Shown here: piece by piece, positions 24,205-35,012 of the stretch | How the letters are laid out: every line of letters starts with the position of its first letter | How positions within the stretch are numbered: position 1 is the first letter of the stretch | NCBI RefSeq assembly: GCF_900104475.1 | Contig: NZ_FNJR01000004.1 | Span: forward strand, 62,001 to 126,000 | Length of the DNA: 64,000 bases | Direction of reading: 5' to 3' | Origin: Actinopolyspora xinjiangensis | GTDB taxonomy: Bacteria > Actinomycetota > Actinomycetes > Mycobacteriales > Pseudonocardiaceae | Position numbers and translations under genes: made by a program | Notes under the pieces: generated by a model | Databases searched by the model: none | Told to the model about the DNA's origin: nothing | What the model saw: the letters and a program-made list of their open reading frames with translations, nothing else

Positions 24205-25308
24205 ATGACACCACCCCGCAAGACCCCGCTGCACGAGATCCACCAACGGCTGGGTGCCACTTTCACCGAGTTCGCGGGCTGGGAGATGCCGCTGCGCTAC
24301 TCGGGTGACACGAACGAGCACAACGCGGTGCGCAACACGGCGGGCCTGTTCGACCTCACTCACATGGGCGAGCTTCGCGTCAGCGGCCCCCAGGCGGCCG
24401 AGGCGATGGACTACGCCCTGGTCGCCAACGCCTCCGCGATCAGGGTGGGACGCGCGCGGTACACGATGATCTGCGACGAGGCGGGCGGCGTGCTGGACGA
24501 CCTGATCGTCTACCGCACCGGGGAGCGGGAATTCCTCGTTGTCGCCAACGCCGCCAACGCCGCCGTCGTCTCGTCGGAGCTGGCCGAACGGGTGAGCGGT
24601 TTCGACGTCGACTACACCGACCAGTCCGAGGAGTACGCGCTGGTCGCGATCCAGGGACCGGTCGCCAAGGACGTCCTGGCTCCACTGACCGACATCGACC
24701 TGACGGAGGTCCGCTACTTCGCGGGGTACCCCGGCCGGGTAGCAAATTGTGATGTTCTACTCGCCCGCACCGGCTATACCGGCGAAGACGGTTTCGAGCT
24801 GTTCACATCCGTCAACGACGCCGCTACGGTTTGGCAGGCGCTCAGCGAGGGGGGCGCCTCGTACGGGCTGCGGCCCGCCGGCCTGGCATGCCGGGACACA
24901 CTGCGGTTGGAGGCCGGTATGCCGTTGCACGGTCACGAGCTCTCCACCGAGGTGACCCCGTTCGAAGCCAATCTGGGCCGGGTGGTCCGACTGGACAAGA
25001 CGGGAGATTTCGTGGGACGCGCCGCGCTCGCCGACGCAGCGGAGCGGACGCCGGAGCGCACACTGGTGGGGCTGCGCGGAACGGGCCGCCGCGCCCCACG
25101 CCACGGTTACCGGGTGCTGGACGGTGACGGCGCCGACGTCGGTGTCGTGACCAGCGGTGCGCCGTCGCCCACGCTCGGTCACCCGATCGCGATGGCCTAC
25201 GTGGACCAGACCAGCGCGAAGACGGGGGCCGAGTTACAAGTGGACATTCGCGGCAAGGCAGTCGCCGTGGAGGTCGTGGAACCGCCCTTCTACAGCCGGA
25301 ACCGCTGA
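24205..25308 (+). CDS. gcvT: Aminomethyltransferase (glycine cleavage T protein)
   Basis: Transfers the methylene group from the H-protein aminomethyl arm to tetrahydrofolate, releasing ammonia. 367 aa, full length. N-terminal FAGWEMPLRYSGDTNEHNAVRN and GLFDLTHMGELRVSG, then RTGYTGEDGFELF and the C-terminal barrel with GHPIAMAYVD, all typical. ATG with AGGAG 9 nt upstream, directly after a tandem glycine riboswitch. glyA follows after 51 nt, so glycine breakdown and serine/glycine interconversion are co-controlled. gcvP and gcvH are not in this window. Confidence 0.97.
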   Translation: MTPPRKTPLHEIHQRLGATFTEFAGWEMPLRYSGDTNEHNAVRNTAGLFDLTHMGELRVSGPQAAEAMDYALVANASAIRVGRARYTMICDEAGGVLDDLIVYRTGEREFLVVANAANAAVVSSELAERVSGFDVDYTDQSEEYALVAIQGPVAKDVLAPLTDIDLTEVRYFAGYPGRVANCDVLLARTGYTGEDGFELFTSVNDAATVWQALSEGGASYGLRPAGLACRDTLRLEAGMPLHGHELSTEVTPFEANLGRVVRLDKTGDFVGRAALADAAERTPERTLVGLRGTGRRAPRHGYRVLDGDGADVGVVTSGAPSPTLGHPIAMAYVDQTSAKTGAELQVDIRGKAVAVEVVEPPFYSRNR

Positions 25309-25359
25309 GACCGCGCCCGCCCCGCTCCACCGAGAATCAGAACACGGAGGTAAACGATC

Positions 25360-26640
<1,281 letters not shown>

Positions 26641-26708
26641 AGCGTCGGGCCGCTCCGTGACCCCGCCCTCCCCGGCGGGACGGATCGAGCCCGCGACCAC
26701 GGTCCACG

Positions 26709-26749
26709 GCAGTGCCGCGCCCCGGAACTTCCCCGGGGCGCGGCACTGC
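26709..26749 (+). terminator. Terminator after glyA
   Basis: 17-bp perfect stem: GCAGTGCCGCGCCCCGG (26709-26725) with its exact complement at 26733-26749, 7-nt loop. It begins 69 nt after the glyA stop and separates the glycine operon from bioB. Confidence 0.85.
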
Positions 26750-26847
26750 TGCTTCGGAGCCCGAACGGCTCCGGACAACTCACGGGTGGGAATGTTGTAG
26801 ATTTCGCGATCTTGTCGCGGCTCGCGGGCTCGACGAGTGTCGAGGCC

Positions 26848-27909
26848 ATGACGAGCACACTGGAAGACCTGGTCACGAAAGCACTGCGTCGCGAGGCACC
26901 GAGCCGCAACGAGGCCACGCGACTGCTGTCCGAGGAGTTCGACGTCCTCGACGTGGTCGCGGCGGCGGGCCGGGTACGTCGGCACTTCTTCGGCAACCGG
27001 GTCAAGCTCAACACCATCGTCAACATGAAGAGCGGGCTTTGCCCGGAGGACTGCACCTACTGCGCACAACGGCTCGGAGCGGACTCGGAGATTCTCAAGT
27101 ACTCCTGGGTGAAGGCCGAGGAGGCGGCCGGTGCGGCCGACGAGGCCGCCACCGCCGGAGCGAAGCGGATCTGTCTGGTCGCCAGTGGACGCGGCCCCGG
27201 ACAGCGAGACATCGACCGGATCTCCGAGACGATCGAGGCGATCCGGCGGAAGCAACCCGACGTGGAGGTGTGCGCCTGTCTCGGATTGTTGTCGGAGGGG
27301 CAGGCCGAGCAGTTGCGCGAGGCCGGGGCCGACGCCTACAGCCACAACCTGAACACCAACGAACGGCGCTACGCCGAGATCTGCTCCACCCACACCTTCG
27401 CCGACCGGGCCGAAACGGTGCGCAGCGCCACCACAGCCGGGCTCTCCCCCTGTTCCGGCGCGATCTTCGGCATGGGCGAGTCGGACGATGACGTGGTGAG
27501 CCTGGCCTTCGAGCTGCTGGAACTCGACCCGGATTCCGTTCCGATCAACTTCCTGATCCCGATGGAGGGCACTCCGATGGCCGGTGAGTGGCGACTCACC
27601 CCGCAGCGGTGCCTGCGCATCCTCGCGCTCTACCGGTTGTTCTTCCCGGACGTGGAGGTGCGGCTCGCGGGAGGCAGGGAGGTCCATCTGCGCAACGTGG
27701 AGGCCCTGGCGTTGCACGTGGCGAACTCGATCTTTCTCGGGGACTATCTGACCAGCGAGGGCAAAACCGGTGAGCAGGACCGTCAGCTGATCGCCGACGC
27801 GGGTTTCGTGGTGGAAGGGTCCGAGGAGCGGACCCTGCCGGAGCGGCGTCACGACCTGGTCAACATCCGCAGGCGGGGGGTCGGCACCGACGTGGCCGCC
27901 AACGTCTGA
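26848..27909 (+). CDS. bioB: Biotin synthase
   Basis: Radical-SAM enzyme inserting sulfur into dethiobiotin. 353 aa from the ATG; a TTG 12 codons upstream is an alternative. Radical-SAM cluster C65-x3-C69-x2-C72 ([10 protein letters not shown]) and the BioB motifs [37 protein letters not shown], and C-terminal [13 protein letters not shown]. No bioA, bioD or bioF in this window, so biotin genes are dispersed or it works on imported intermediates. Followed by a hairpin. Confidence 0.95.
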   Translation: MTSTLEDLVTKALRREAPSRNEATRLLSEEFDVLDVVAAAGRVRRHFFGNRVKLNTIVNMKSGLCPEDCTYCAQRLGADSEILKYSWVKAEEAAGAADEAATAGAKRICLVASGRGPGQRDIDRISETIEAIRRKQPDVEVCACLGLLSEGQAEQLREAGADAYSHNLNTNERRYAEICSTHTFADRAETVRSATTAGLSPCSGAIFGMGESDDDVVSLAFELLELDPDSVPINFLIPMEGTPMAGEWRLTPQRCLRILALYRLFFPDVEVRLAGGREVHLRNVEALALHVANSIFLGDYLTSEGKTGEQDRQLIADAGFVVEGSEERTLPERRHDLVNIRRRGVGTDVAANV

Positions 27910-27923
27910 CCCGAAGGACACCG

Positions 27924-27957
27924 TTCGCCCCGGTGAGGATGCCCGCACCGGGGCGAA
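27924..27957 (+). terminator. Terminator after bioB
   Basis: TTCGCCCCGGTG (27924-27935) and CACCGGGGCGAA (27946-27957) form a perfect 12-bp stem with a 10-nt loop, 14 nt after the bioB stop. No T-run. It may also serve the convergent DedA gene. Confidence 0.75.
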
Positions 27958-28068
27958 TCATCCTCCGGTGGCGATGCGGGGGCATCGGGCGACCGTGTTC
28001 CGCGCTGAACCGCTCCCCGGAGGAGGTCGCGTCGGGTGGCTCACCGACGGGAGACCTCGTGGCTCGGC

Positions 28069-28755
28069 TCACGCCGCTCGGTCGACTTCGTCGAGGTCGG
28101 GCGTGTCGTCGACGATCTCCGCCGGACCGGCTTCGGTGACCCGCCCCCTGCGCCGCCGCCACAGCCAGGTGATCACCCCGACCGCGACCAGAGCTCCCAG
28201 CACTGCCCAGCCCGCTCCGCCGAGGATGTGTTCGACGTACTTGGCCGAGGCTCCCGCCAACCACCCGGTGGCCACGTGCAGCGTGGACCACATCGTCGCC
28301 CCCGACAACGATGCCGCCAGGAACCGCCCGTACCTCAGCCCGGACGATCCCGCCGCGGCCGGGGTGAGCGTGCGCACCACCGGCAAGAACCGGGCCACGA
28401 ACACCGCGCCGATCCCGTAGCGACGCAGCAGCGTTCCGGCGCGGTCCCAGTGACGCTGCCCCAGCTTGCGGACAGTAGCGCTCTCCCGCAGTCGCCAGCC
28501 GTATCGGCGTCCCAGCAGGAAGCCGATGTTGTCGCCGATCGCGGCGAACAACGCCACGGACACCGACAGGGTCAGGAAGAATCCGAAGTCGGTCACGGCG
28601 GCCGAAGCGATCAGCAACCCGCTCTCACCGGGAACGACGAACCCGATCCCCAGCGTGCACTCTCCCAGCACCAGCGCGCCGACCACCACGATCAACAACG
28701 GGCGGGGCAGCCCCGCGATCGCGGCCAGCATCTCACTGACGACAGACACACACAC
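28069..28755 (-). CDS. DedA-family membrane protein
   Basis: 228 aa; VTT/SNARE-assoc domain with several hydrophobic helices. DedA hallmarks: the acidic Glu in VVPGESGLLIASA, GDNIGFLLGRRYG, and the re-entrant VFVARFLPVVRTLTPAAAG with the conserved Arg-Phe-x-Pro-x2-Arg. Members are implicated in undecaprenyl-phosphate or phospholipid scrambling and membrane homeostasis. Highly charged C-terminal tail with Arg-run then acidic residues. It lies after the carboxypeptidase gene on the same strand, with a 203-nt gap that holds nothing else I can name. Confidence 0.92.
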   Translation of the reverse strand: MCVSVVSEMLAAIAGLPRPLLIVVVGALVLGECTLGIGFVVPGESGLLIASAAVTDFGFFLTLSVSVALFAAIGDNIGFLLGRRYGWRLRESATVRKLGQRHWDRAGTLLRRYGIGAVFVARFLPVVRTLTPAAAGSSGLRYGRFLAASLSGATMWSTLHVATGWLAGASAKYVEHILGGAGWAVLGALVAVGVITWLWRRRRGRVTEAGPAEIVDDTPDLDEVDRAA

Positions 28756-28958
28756 TCCTAGGGCCGGGTAACGAGGATCACGCTACCGTGTGAGACCAAC
28801 GGTATGAATCCGGAATCGCCCCCAGAGTCCAACGGGATCACACCGGCCAGCGCCGGAAGCGGGACCGGATATCGACGACCTGGCACACGAAGTGGAATCC
28901 GGACAACGCACCTCGGGTTCCGCGGCGCCGAAACACGACGACCACCCGCATAGTACCT

Positions 28959-30539
28959 TCAGCAGCTCTTGCTCCAGGAGCACTCGAACATCGCCTCATC
29001 GGGAGGCGTCGAGGGGGTGTCGGCGACCTCCACCGAGGAACGGCCCCGCCCATCGGGGTCCGGAGGAGCACCTTCCGCCCCGGCACCGTGCCGAGCGAGT
29101 CGGACCACCACCGCGTCCTGGACCTCGCGGGGCGGTGCCGCGAGGAAACCGTTGAACACCACGGAGAACACCAGCTGCCGGTCGGTGCGGGTACGAACGT
29201 AGCCGGACAGCGCACTGACCCCGGTCATCGAGCCGGTCTTGGCCGAGACGTTCCCCTCGGCGGGGGTCCCGCGCATCCGCCCCCGGAGGGTGCCGCCGGT
29301 CATCCGGTCAGAAGCACCGGCCAGCGGCAGCGCCCGCTTCCAGGTCTCGAACCAGGGCCGTTCACGGGCCACGTCGAGCAGCTCGGCCAGCTGCGCGGGC
29401 GCCAACGAGTCAAGCGTGGAAAGCCCCGAACCGTCCACCAGCCGGTAGTCGCCCGGCTCGATCCCCAGGGCGGCCATCCGGTTCCGCACCACCCGCAGTC
29501 CGGCCTGCCAGTTCCCCTCTCCCCGAACTACCCTGCCCATGGCCTTGACCAGCGCCTCGGCGTGACCGTTGTTGCTGAGCTTGAGGAACGGCACCAGCAT
29601 ACGTCGCAACGGCATCGAACGGTGCTCGGCCAGCACCCGGGCCCGTTCCGGGGTCACGGCCTCTCCCACGCCTTCGAAGGTGATCCCCCGCTCGACCAGG
29701 GCACGGCGGAACACGTCGAGCGCGTAGGCGGTGGGGTCGGGGACACTGCTGAAGACTCGCCGAGTCCCCGATCCAGCGGGAACTCCTCCGCTGACGATCA
29801 CCCGATCGGTACCGTGCGCGCGACGGACGGAGAGTCGAGCCGTCGCACCGGGGGCGAGCGTGCGCGCGCGGTTCACGATCTCGACCGCGTCGGTCTCGGG
29901 ATGGGAACTCACCCGCACCGGCTGGCCTCGACGAGTCGGCCGCACTCGGACCACCACAGATCCGGCGTCGTAGTCGGTGTTCGGCGCCACGGTCAGCGCC
30001 GAGACCGGCGCGGCGTAGTAGTACGGCTCGTCGATCGCCATCCAACCGTTCGCCAGCCCGCGGTCGTCGAAGTGGGAGTCGTCGGCCAGCACGTCCCCCC
30101 GGACGACCCGGATGCCGGCATCGGCGATCCGGTCGGCCAGCCTCCGGTAGTCCGAGGCCAGCATCGTGGGATCACCGCCACCGCGCAGGTAGAGGTCGCC
30201 GAGCAGCACCCCACCTCGTCGCATGCCGGTGGTCAACACCCCGGTTCGGAACCGGAAGTCGGGCCCGAGCGCCTCCAGCGCCGCTACCGAGGTGAACAGT
30301 TTGGCGTTGGAGGCCGGGACCAACCGGCGGTGGGGCGAGCGGCGGTAGAGGATCCGGTCGGTGGCCGGATCACGGACGACGACCCCGACCGAGGCCCCCT
30401 CCAGCCGGGAGTCGGACAGGATCCGGTCCAGATCGGCCCGCAACGACGAGCGCGTGGAACCGACGGGAGACGCCGCGCCCGGAACCGCGAGAAGCACCGT
30501 GAAACCGACCAGCAACACCAGGGCACGCCGCACCGCCAC
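28959..30539 (-). CDS. dacB: D-alanyl-D-alanine carboxypeptidase/endopeptidase (PBP4, S13 family)
   Basis: 526 aa, exported. Signal peptide MAVRRALVLLVGFTVLLAVPGAA. Penicillin-binding motifs: SxxK as S77-N-A-K80, SxN within KLSNNGHAEALVK, and KTG in SAKTGSMTGVSA. A domain insertion between SxxK and SxN is characteristic of the class C PBP4 group. It trims or cuts peptidoglycan stem peptides. The C-terminus carries a low-complexity tail ending CSWSKSC, with two cysteines close together, which is unusual. Start ATG at 30539, the only one giving a signal peptide. Confidence 0.93.
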   Translation of the reverse strand: MAVRRALVLLVGFTVLLAVPGAASPVGSTRSSLRADLDRILSDSRLEGASVGVVVRDPATDRILYRRSPHRRLVPASNAKLFTSVAALEALGPDFRFRTGVLTTGMRRGGVLLGDLYLRGGGDPTMLASDYRRLADRIADAGIRVVRGDVLADDSHFDDRGLANGWMAIDEPYYYAAPVSALTVAPNTDYDAGSVVVRVRPTRRGQPVRVSSHPETDAVEIVNRARTLAPGATARLSVRRAHGTDRVIVSGGVPAGSGTRRVFSSVPDPTAYALDVFRRALVERGITFEGVGEAVTPERARVLAEHRSMPLRRMLVPFLKLSNNGHAEALVKAMGRVVRGEGNWQAGLRVVRNRMAALGIEPGDYRLVDGSGLSTLDSLAPAQLAELLDVARERPWFETWKRALPLAGASDRMTGGTLRGRMRGTPAEGNVSAKTGSMTGVSALSGYVRTRTDRQLVFSVVFNGFLAAPPREVQDAVVVRLARHGAGAEGAPPDPDGRGRSSVEVADTPSTPPDEAMFECSWSKSC

Positions 30540-30699
30540 TCCTCAGCAGCTCGGGCCGCGCTCGTAACCGTCGAGCGGGACGATCAGGGGCCTGGCCAAC
30601 CAAGCACGTCTCGTAGCCGAGGTCAACGAACTCTCCCGCTCATCGAGGGGCGTGTCGCGCTCCCGCGCTCCAACCGGGAGCCGTCCGCCCCCGGTTGTC

Positions 30700-31326
30700 T
30701 CAGGCGAACGCGATCGACCCGGCCATCAGCAGCAACGCACCACCGCAGCACCGCTCGAAGACCCGCTTGCGCCGGGGAGCGGCGAGAAAGGCCGACAACC
30801 ACCCCACGGAGGGGACGACGACGAGCCACCAGGCACCGAACGAAGCGACGGCCGCGGCACTGAGCAACAGAGCCTGCTTCATCGGGTCACCCGCCGAGTC
30901 CATCGCCTGCGGCAGCAGGGTGAGAAAGGTGAGCAGCACCTTCGGATTGAGCACGTCGACCAGCAGGGCCCGCAGGAACACCGCCCGCCCCGAAGCGGGC
31001 GCCGCCTCCCGCTGCGGTTCCTGGGGAGCTCCCGCGCGACGCAGGATCTGAACCCCCATCAACAGGAGATAACCGACCCCGAGCATCTTGACCACGAGCA
31101 GCGCCGCGGGAAAGGCGATCACCAACGCCGAGAGCCCGGCGGTGGCTGCCGTGGCGTGGATGAGCAACCCGCAGGTAACCCCGGCTGCCGCCAGCCATCC
31201 CCAGCGAGCCCCGCTGGCGGCGCTGCGCGTCACCATCACGAAGTCGGGCCCCGGCACCAGAATGATCACCAACAACGCGAGCAGGAACGACCCCCAAGCG
31301 ATGTGCACTGCGAACTCCTCGAACAT
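30700..31326 (-). CDS. LysE-family amino-acid exporter
   Basis: 208-aa inner-membrane exporter with six hydrophobic segments. The family signature is clear: VPGPDFVMVTRSAASGARWGWLAAAGVTCG, then MLGVGYLLLMGVQILR and LLVDVLNPKVLLTFLTLLP (Asn-Pro-Lys). Starting at the ATG 31326 gives the family length; the frame extends further but into the promoter. An Lrp/AsnC gene diverges from it 83 nt away, the usual arrangement for amino-acid-induced export. Substrate not determinable. Confidence 0.92.
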   Translation of the reverse strand: MFEEFAVHIAWGSFLLALLVIILVPGPDFVMVTRSAASGARWGWLAAAGVTCGLLIHATAATAGLSALVIAFPAALLVVKMLGVGYLLLMGVQILRRAGAPQEPQREAAPASGRAVFLRALLVDVLNPKVLLTFLTLLPQAMDSAGDPMKQALLLSAAAVASFGAWWLVVVPSVGWLSAFLAAPRRKRVFERCCGGALLLMAGSIAFA

Positions 31327-31409
31327 CGAACCGACAATTCTTCGACAGACATCGCTATAGTGGGTGAATCGTTCGTATTCGATCCAGCTACGACATAGGA
31401 TGTTCGGCC

Positions 31410-31910
31410 ATGGCGAGTTCGACAGAACTGGATTCGGTGGATTGGCGAATCCTGGAGGAGTTGCAGAACGACGCGACGCTGCCCAACCGGACACTGGCCG
31501 AGCGGATCGGCCTCGCCGCGTCGAGCTGCCTGCAACGCGTCCGCAGGCTCAGGGAGCAGGGAGTGATCACCGGTTCGCACATCGACGTCGACCCGGCGGC
31601 CACCGGACTCACGCTGGAGGCGGTGGTGTCGATCAACGTGCGACCGCACACCAGGGCTGTGGTCGACTCCTTCCGGGAGTTCGTGATGGCCCAGCCCGAG
31701 ACGCGCTCACTACTGCACGTGAGCGGGCAGGCGGACTTCCTGCTGCACCTGGCGGTCGCCGACAGCGCGCACCTGCAGAGCTTCCTGGTGGACAAGCTAT
31801 CGGCACGCACCGAGGTGCGGCACTTCACCACCTCGGTCGTGCTGGAGCAGGTGCACACCCGCGCGTTGACGCCGCCGCGACCACCACGACCGGCACGGCG
31901 ACGCGGCTGA
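31410..31910 (+). CDS. Lrp/AsnC-family regulator
   Basis: 166 aa. N-terminal helix-turn-helix (LDSVDWRILEELQNDATLPNRTLAERIGLAASSCLQRVRRL region), linker, then the RAM ligand-binding domain (VSINVRPHT, TRSLLHVSGQADFLLHLAV). C-terminal Pro/Arg-rich tail. Divergent from the LysE exporter; most likely senses an amino acid and controls its export. The 83-nt gap between them is AT-rich and must hold both promoters. Confidence 0.93.
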   Translation: MASSTELDSVDWRILEELQNDATLPNRTLAERIGLAASSCLQRVRRLREQGVITGSHIDVDPAATGLTLEAVVSINVRPHTRAVVDSFREFVMAQPETRSLLHVSGQADFLLHLAVADSAHLQSFLVDKLSARTEVRHFTTSVVLEQVHTRALTPPRPPRPARRRG

Positions 31911-31991
31911 CGGGACGACTCGCTCCGCCGTGCCGGTGTGCTCCGGTGGATATTCGACGGAGCCCGCTTCCCGAGGGGTGTGGCAAGCGTG

Positions 31992-32008
31992 GCCGGGGCG
32001 GCCCCGGC
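31992..32008. terminator. Short GC hairpin between lrp-like gene and tesB
   Basis: GCCGGGG-cgg-CCCCGGC, 7-bp stem, 7 nt from the end of the tesB gene and 81 nt after the Lrp gene. Probably a shared terminator of the two convergent genes. Confidence 0.45.
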
Positions 32009-32015
32009 AGGGGGT

Positions 32016-32960
32016 CTAGTCCTCGACCCGGAGCAGGCCCTCCTGCACCACGGTGGCTATCAGGGAACCGTCACGGGAGAAGAAGTTACCGGTGGCCAGC
32101 CCCCGCGCTCCGGAGGCGCTGGGCGAACTGCAGTCGTAGAGGAACCACTCGTCGGCGCGGAAGCGCCGGTGGAACCACATGGCGTGGTCGAGACTGGCCC
32201 CGTGGACCTGGTCCACACCCCAGTAGACGCCGTGCCTGGCGAGCACCGAGTCGAGCAGGGTCAGGTCGGAGGCGTAGGCGAGCAGGCAGACGTGCAGCAG
32301 GTCGTCGTCGGGCAAATCGCCGTCCGCCCGCATCCACACCCTGCTGCGCGCGTCGCGGGGACCGTCCTCCCGACTCAACCACGGCGGCTCGGTGACGTGC
32401 CGCATGTCGATGGGGCGGGGGAGATTCGCCATTCCGCCCACTTCGCCCGCGAGGTCGCCGAGGCGCTCCCCGTAGGTGGGCAGCTCCTCCGGGGCAGGTA
32501 CCTCGGGCATCGGTTCGGCATGGTCCATCCCCCGTTCCTCCACCTGGAACGAGGCGGAGAGCGAAAAGATCGTCTTGCCGTGCTGCACCGCGACGACGCG
32601 GCGAGTCGTGAACGAACGACCGTCCCGGGTCCGGTCCACCTGGTAGACGATCGGGACGCTGGGATCACCGGGACGGAGGAAATAGGCGTGCAGCGAGTGC
32701 ACCCGACGTTCCGACGGCACCGTTCTTCCCGCGGCGACCAGAGCCTGTCCGGCTACCTGGCCTCCGAACACTCGAACGGGGGATTCCGCCGGACTGACGC
32801 CACGAAATATGTTCTCCTCGATCGGTTCGAGGTCCAGCAACGCCACCAGCCGATCCAGCACCGGCTGTCCGTGCGGCATACCACTGGCATCGACCGGGAC
32901 GGACGACTGACTGCCGGTGCCCGCCGGATCGGCGGCAGCGGCACGTGCCGCTTGGGTCAC
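32016..32960 (-). CDS. tesB: Acyl-CoA thioesterase II
   Basis: 314-aa double hot-dog thioesterase hydrolysing acyl-CoA to free acid and CoA. N-terminal hot-dog with RVFGGQVAGQALVAAGRTV and SLHAYFLRPGDPSVPI, C-terminal one with the catalytic Asp region YASDLTLLDSVLARHG, then SLDHAMWFHRRFRADEWFLY. GTG start with GAGGAG 6 nt upstream. It lies 111 nt downstream of the pyruvate kinase gene on the same strand and may share its transcript. Confidence 0.94.
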   Translation of the reverse strand: MTQAARAAAADPAGTGSQSSVPVDASGMPHGQPVLDRLVALLDLEPIEENIFRGVSPAESPVRVFGGQVAGQALVAAGRTVPSERRVHSLHAYFLRPGDPSVPIVYQVDRTRDGRSFTTRRVVAVQHGKTIFSLSASFQVEERGMDHAEPMPEVPAPEELPTYGERLGDLAGEVGGMANLPRPIDMRHVTEPPWLSREDGPRDARSRVWMRADGDLPDDDLLHVCLLAYASDLTLLDSVLARHGVYWGVDQVHGASLDHAMWFHRRFRADEWFLYDCSSPSASGARGLATGNFFSRDGSLIATVVQEGLLRVED

Positions 32961-33071
32961 TTCGGACTCCTCGTGTCGGTGGGGGGGCCGCACGCCGACC
33001 CACCCGGGCAGCGGAATGCCGGAGTACGGAGCTCGCACCCGAGTCTCCGGTTCCGCCGCGTCCGGGAGAAG

Positions 33072-34493
33072 TCAGACGTGATCCTCTTCGCCGAGACGGT
33101 GCACCCGGATCAGGTTGGTCGACCCGACGGTCCCGGGCGGGGAGCCCGCGACGATGACGACCATGTCGCCGCTGTCCGAGCGGCCGAGCGACAGCATCGC
33201 CTGATCCACCTGGCGCACCATCTGGTCAGTGGTCTCCACACTAGGCACCAGGAAGGTTTCCGTCCCCCAAGTGAGAGCGAGCTGACTACGAACGGACTCC
33301 TCCGGGGTGAAGGCGAACAGTGGCAGCCTGGTGTGCAGCCTCGCCAACCGCCGGACGGTGTCACCGGACTGTGTGAAAGCCACCAGTGCCTTCGCGCTGA
33401 GGCGCTCGCCGATGTCCCTGGCGGCGTAGGAGATCACACCACGCTTGGTCCGCGGCACGTGACTCAGTTCCGGCGGCTCCGAGGACCCCGCCTCCACGGC
33501 CTCCACGATGCGCGCCATGGTTTCGACCGTTTCCACCGGGTAGTCACCGACGCTGGTCTCACCGGACAGCATCACGGCGTCGGTTCCGTCGAGCACCGCG
33601 TTGGCCACGTCCGAGGTCTCGGCCCTGGTCGGCCGGGGATTGCCGATCATGGAGTCGAGCATCTGGGTGGCGACGATCACCGGCTTGGCGTTCTCCCTGG
33701 CGATGCCTATCGCCCGCTTCTGGACCAACGGGACGTGCTCCAGCGGCAACTCGACCCCGAGGTCTCCCCTGGCGACCATGACACCGTCGAAGGCGAGCAC
33801 GATGGCCTCCAGATTGTCCACCGCCTCGGGCTTCTCCAGCTTGGCGATCACCGGAGCACGGCATCCGACCCGGTCCATGACCTGGTGCACGCTGTCGATG
33901 TCGGCGGGAGTGCGCACGAACGACAGCGCGATGAAATCCACGCCCATCTCCAGCGCGAACTCCAGATCCTGCACGTCCTTGTCCGACATGGCGGGAACGG
34001 AGACGTCCATCCCGGGAAGCGACAGCCCCTTGTGGTTGGAAACCGGACCGCCCTCGACGACCTCGCAGACCACGTCGGTCTCCTCGACCGCCGTGACCGT
34101 GAGACCGACCTTTCCGTCGTCGACCAGGATCTGGTCGCCCACCTTGGCGTCGCCGACCAGGCCCTCGTAGGTGGTCGACACCCGGTCGTGGGTTCCGGTC
34201 ACGTCCTCCACGGTGATCCGGACGACCTCACCGGTACGCCACTCGACCTCTCCCTCCGCGAAGGTGCCCAACCGGATCTTCGGTCCCTGCAGATCGGCGA
34301 GAATCCCCACCGCGCGTCCGGACTCGGCAGCCTCCGCACGCACCATGTCGTAAACCCGACGGTGGTCGTCATGGCTTCCGTGGCTGAAGTTCAGCCTGGC
34401 GACGTTCATCCCGGCACTGACGAGCTCGGCCACCTTCTCCGGCGTGGCGGTGGCTGGCCCCATAGTACAAACGATTTTGGCTCGTCGACTCAC
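33072..34493 (-). CDS. pyk: Pyruvate kinase
   Basis: Last step of glycolysis, PEP + ADP to pyruvate + ATP. 473 aa. RRAKIVCTMGPA at the N-terminus, MNVARLNFSHG, catalytic Lys in VIAKLEKPEAVDNL, MVARGDLGVELP (metal and substrate loop), and TQMLDSM. Starts at GTG 34493; upstream of it there is no ribosome site, but TAGGCT lies 8-9 nt ahead, so the mRNA may be leaderless. The C-terminal allosteric domain is shorter than in E. coli PykF-like regulators but normal for actinobacteria. Confidence 0.95.
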   Translation of the reverse strand: MSRRAKIVCTMGPATATPEKVAELVSAGMNVARLNFSHGSHDDHRRVYDMVRAEAAESGRAVGILADLQGPKIRLGTFAEGEVEWRTGEVVRITVEDVTGTHDRVSTTYEGLVGDAKVGDQILVDDGKVGLTVTAVEETDVVCEVVEGGPVSNHKGLSLPGMDVSVPAMSDKDVQDLEFALEMGVDFIALSFVRTPADIDSVHQVMDRVGCRAPVIAKLEKPEAVDNLEAIVLAFDGVMVARGDLGVELPLEHVPLVQKRAIGIARENAKPVIVATQMLDSMIGNPRPTRAETSDVANAVLDGTDAVMLSGETSVGDYPVETVETMARIVEAVEAGSSEPPELSHVPRTKRGVISYAARDIGERLSAKALVAFTQSGDTVRRLARLHTRLPLFAFTPEESVRSQLALTWGTETFLVPSVETTDQMVRQVDQAMLSLGRSDSGDMVVIVAGSPPGTVGSTNLIRVHRLGEEDHV

Positions 34494-34604
34494 GGTGCCA
34501 CAGCCTAATGCGTCGGCTCGCGCGCGAAGTATGCCACCGCCGACGTCAACCAAGATCCGAGAGGACGCATACTGGATCCTTTCAGTCCCCGTGCACACCG
34601 CGCG

Positions 34605-35012
34605 TTGTTCGTACTGAGCTGCGTGGCGAGCCAGGTGATTCTTTTCACCCCCTCGGGGGGCGTTCCCGACGCCCCGCCCGGCACGGACAAGCTGGTGCAC
34701 CTGGCGCTGTTCGCCGTGCTCGCGCTGACCGGTGGGCTCGCCCGGATCTCCGACGCGGTGCTGCTGCCGTGCCTGGTGTGCTACGCCCCGCTCTCCGAGA
34801 CGCTGCAGCAGGTACTGCCGCTGCGGCGCGACGCGGATCCGCTGGACACGCTCGCGGACCTGTGCGGAACGGCGATCGGCTACGTCCTGGCGACGCGTCT
34901 CCGACGAAAGACTCCCCGGAAGGGCCACCGAAACTCACACCTTCGAGTGAGGAAACATCGTTCCAGCGCACAGCTCTCGCTCTCGGAGCGCGAGCCGGGT
35001 TCGGGAGAGTGA
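34605..35012 (+). CDS. VanZ-like small membrane protein
   Basis: About 135 aa with three or four hydrophobic helices. VanZ-type features: DKLVHLALFAVLAL after the first helix, and PLSETLQQVLPLRRDADPLDTLADLCGTAIGYVLA, the conserved second half. TTG at 34605 is the first usual start codon, yet a CTG at 34572 has AGAGGA well placed and would add DPFSPRAHRA-like residues, which look natural for the family; the true start may be there. The stop overlaps the LuxR-type gene by 4 nt (GTGA). Confidence 0.78.
   Translation: MFVLSCVASQVILFTPSGGVPDAPPGTDKLVHLALFAVLALTGGLARISDAVLLPCLVCYAPLSETLQQVLPLRRDADPLDTLADLCGTAIGYVLATRLRRKTPRKGHRNSHLRVRKHRSSAQLSLSEREPGSGE

Noticed and set aside
26760-26847. BirA or BioQ operator before bioB
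   Set aside because: No TGAAC-N3-GTTCA-like or other clear dyad is present near the bioB start.
31938-34508. 856-codon open frame antisense to tesB and pyk
   Set aside because: Same codon-bias shadow; the real genes on the other strand have clear motifs.
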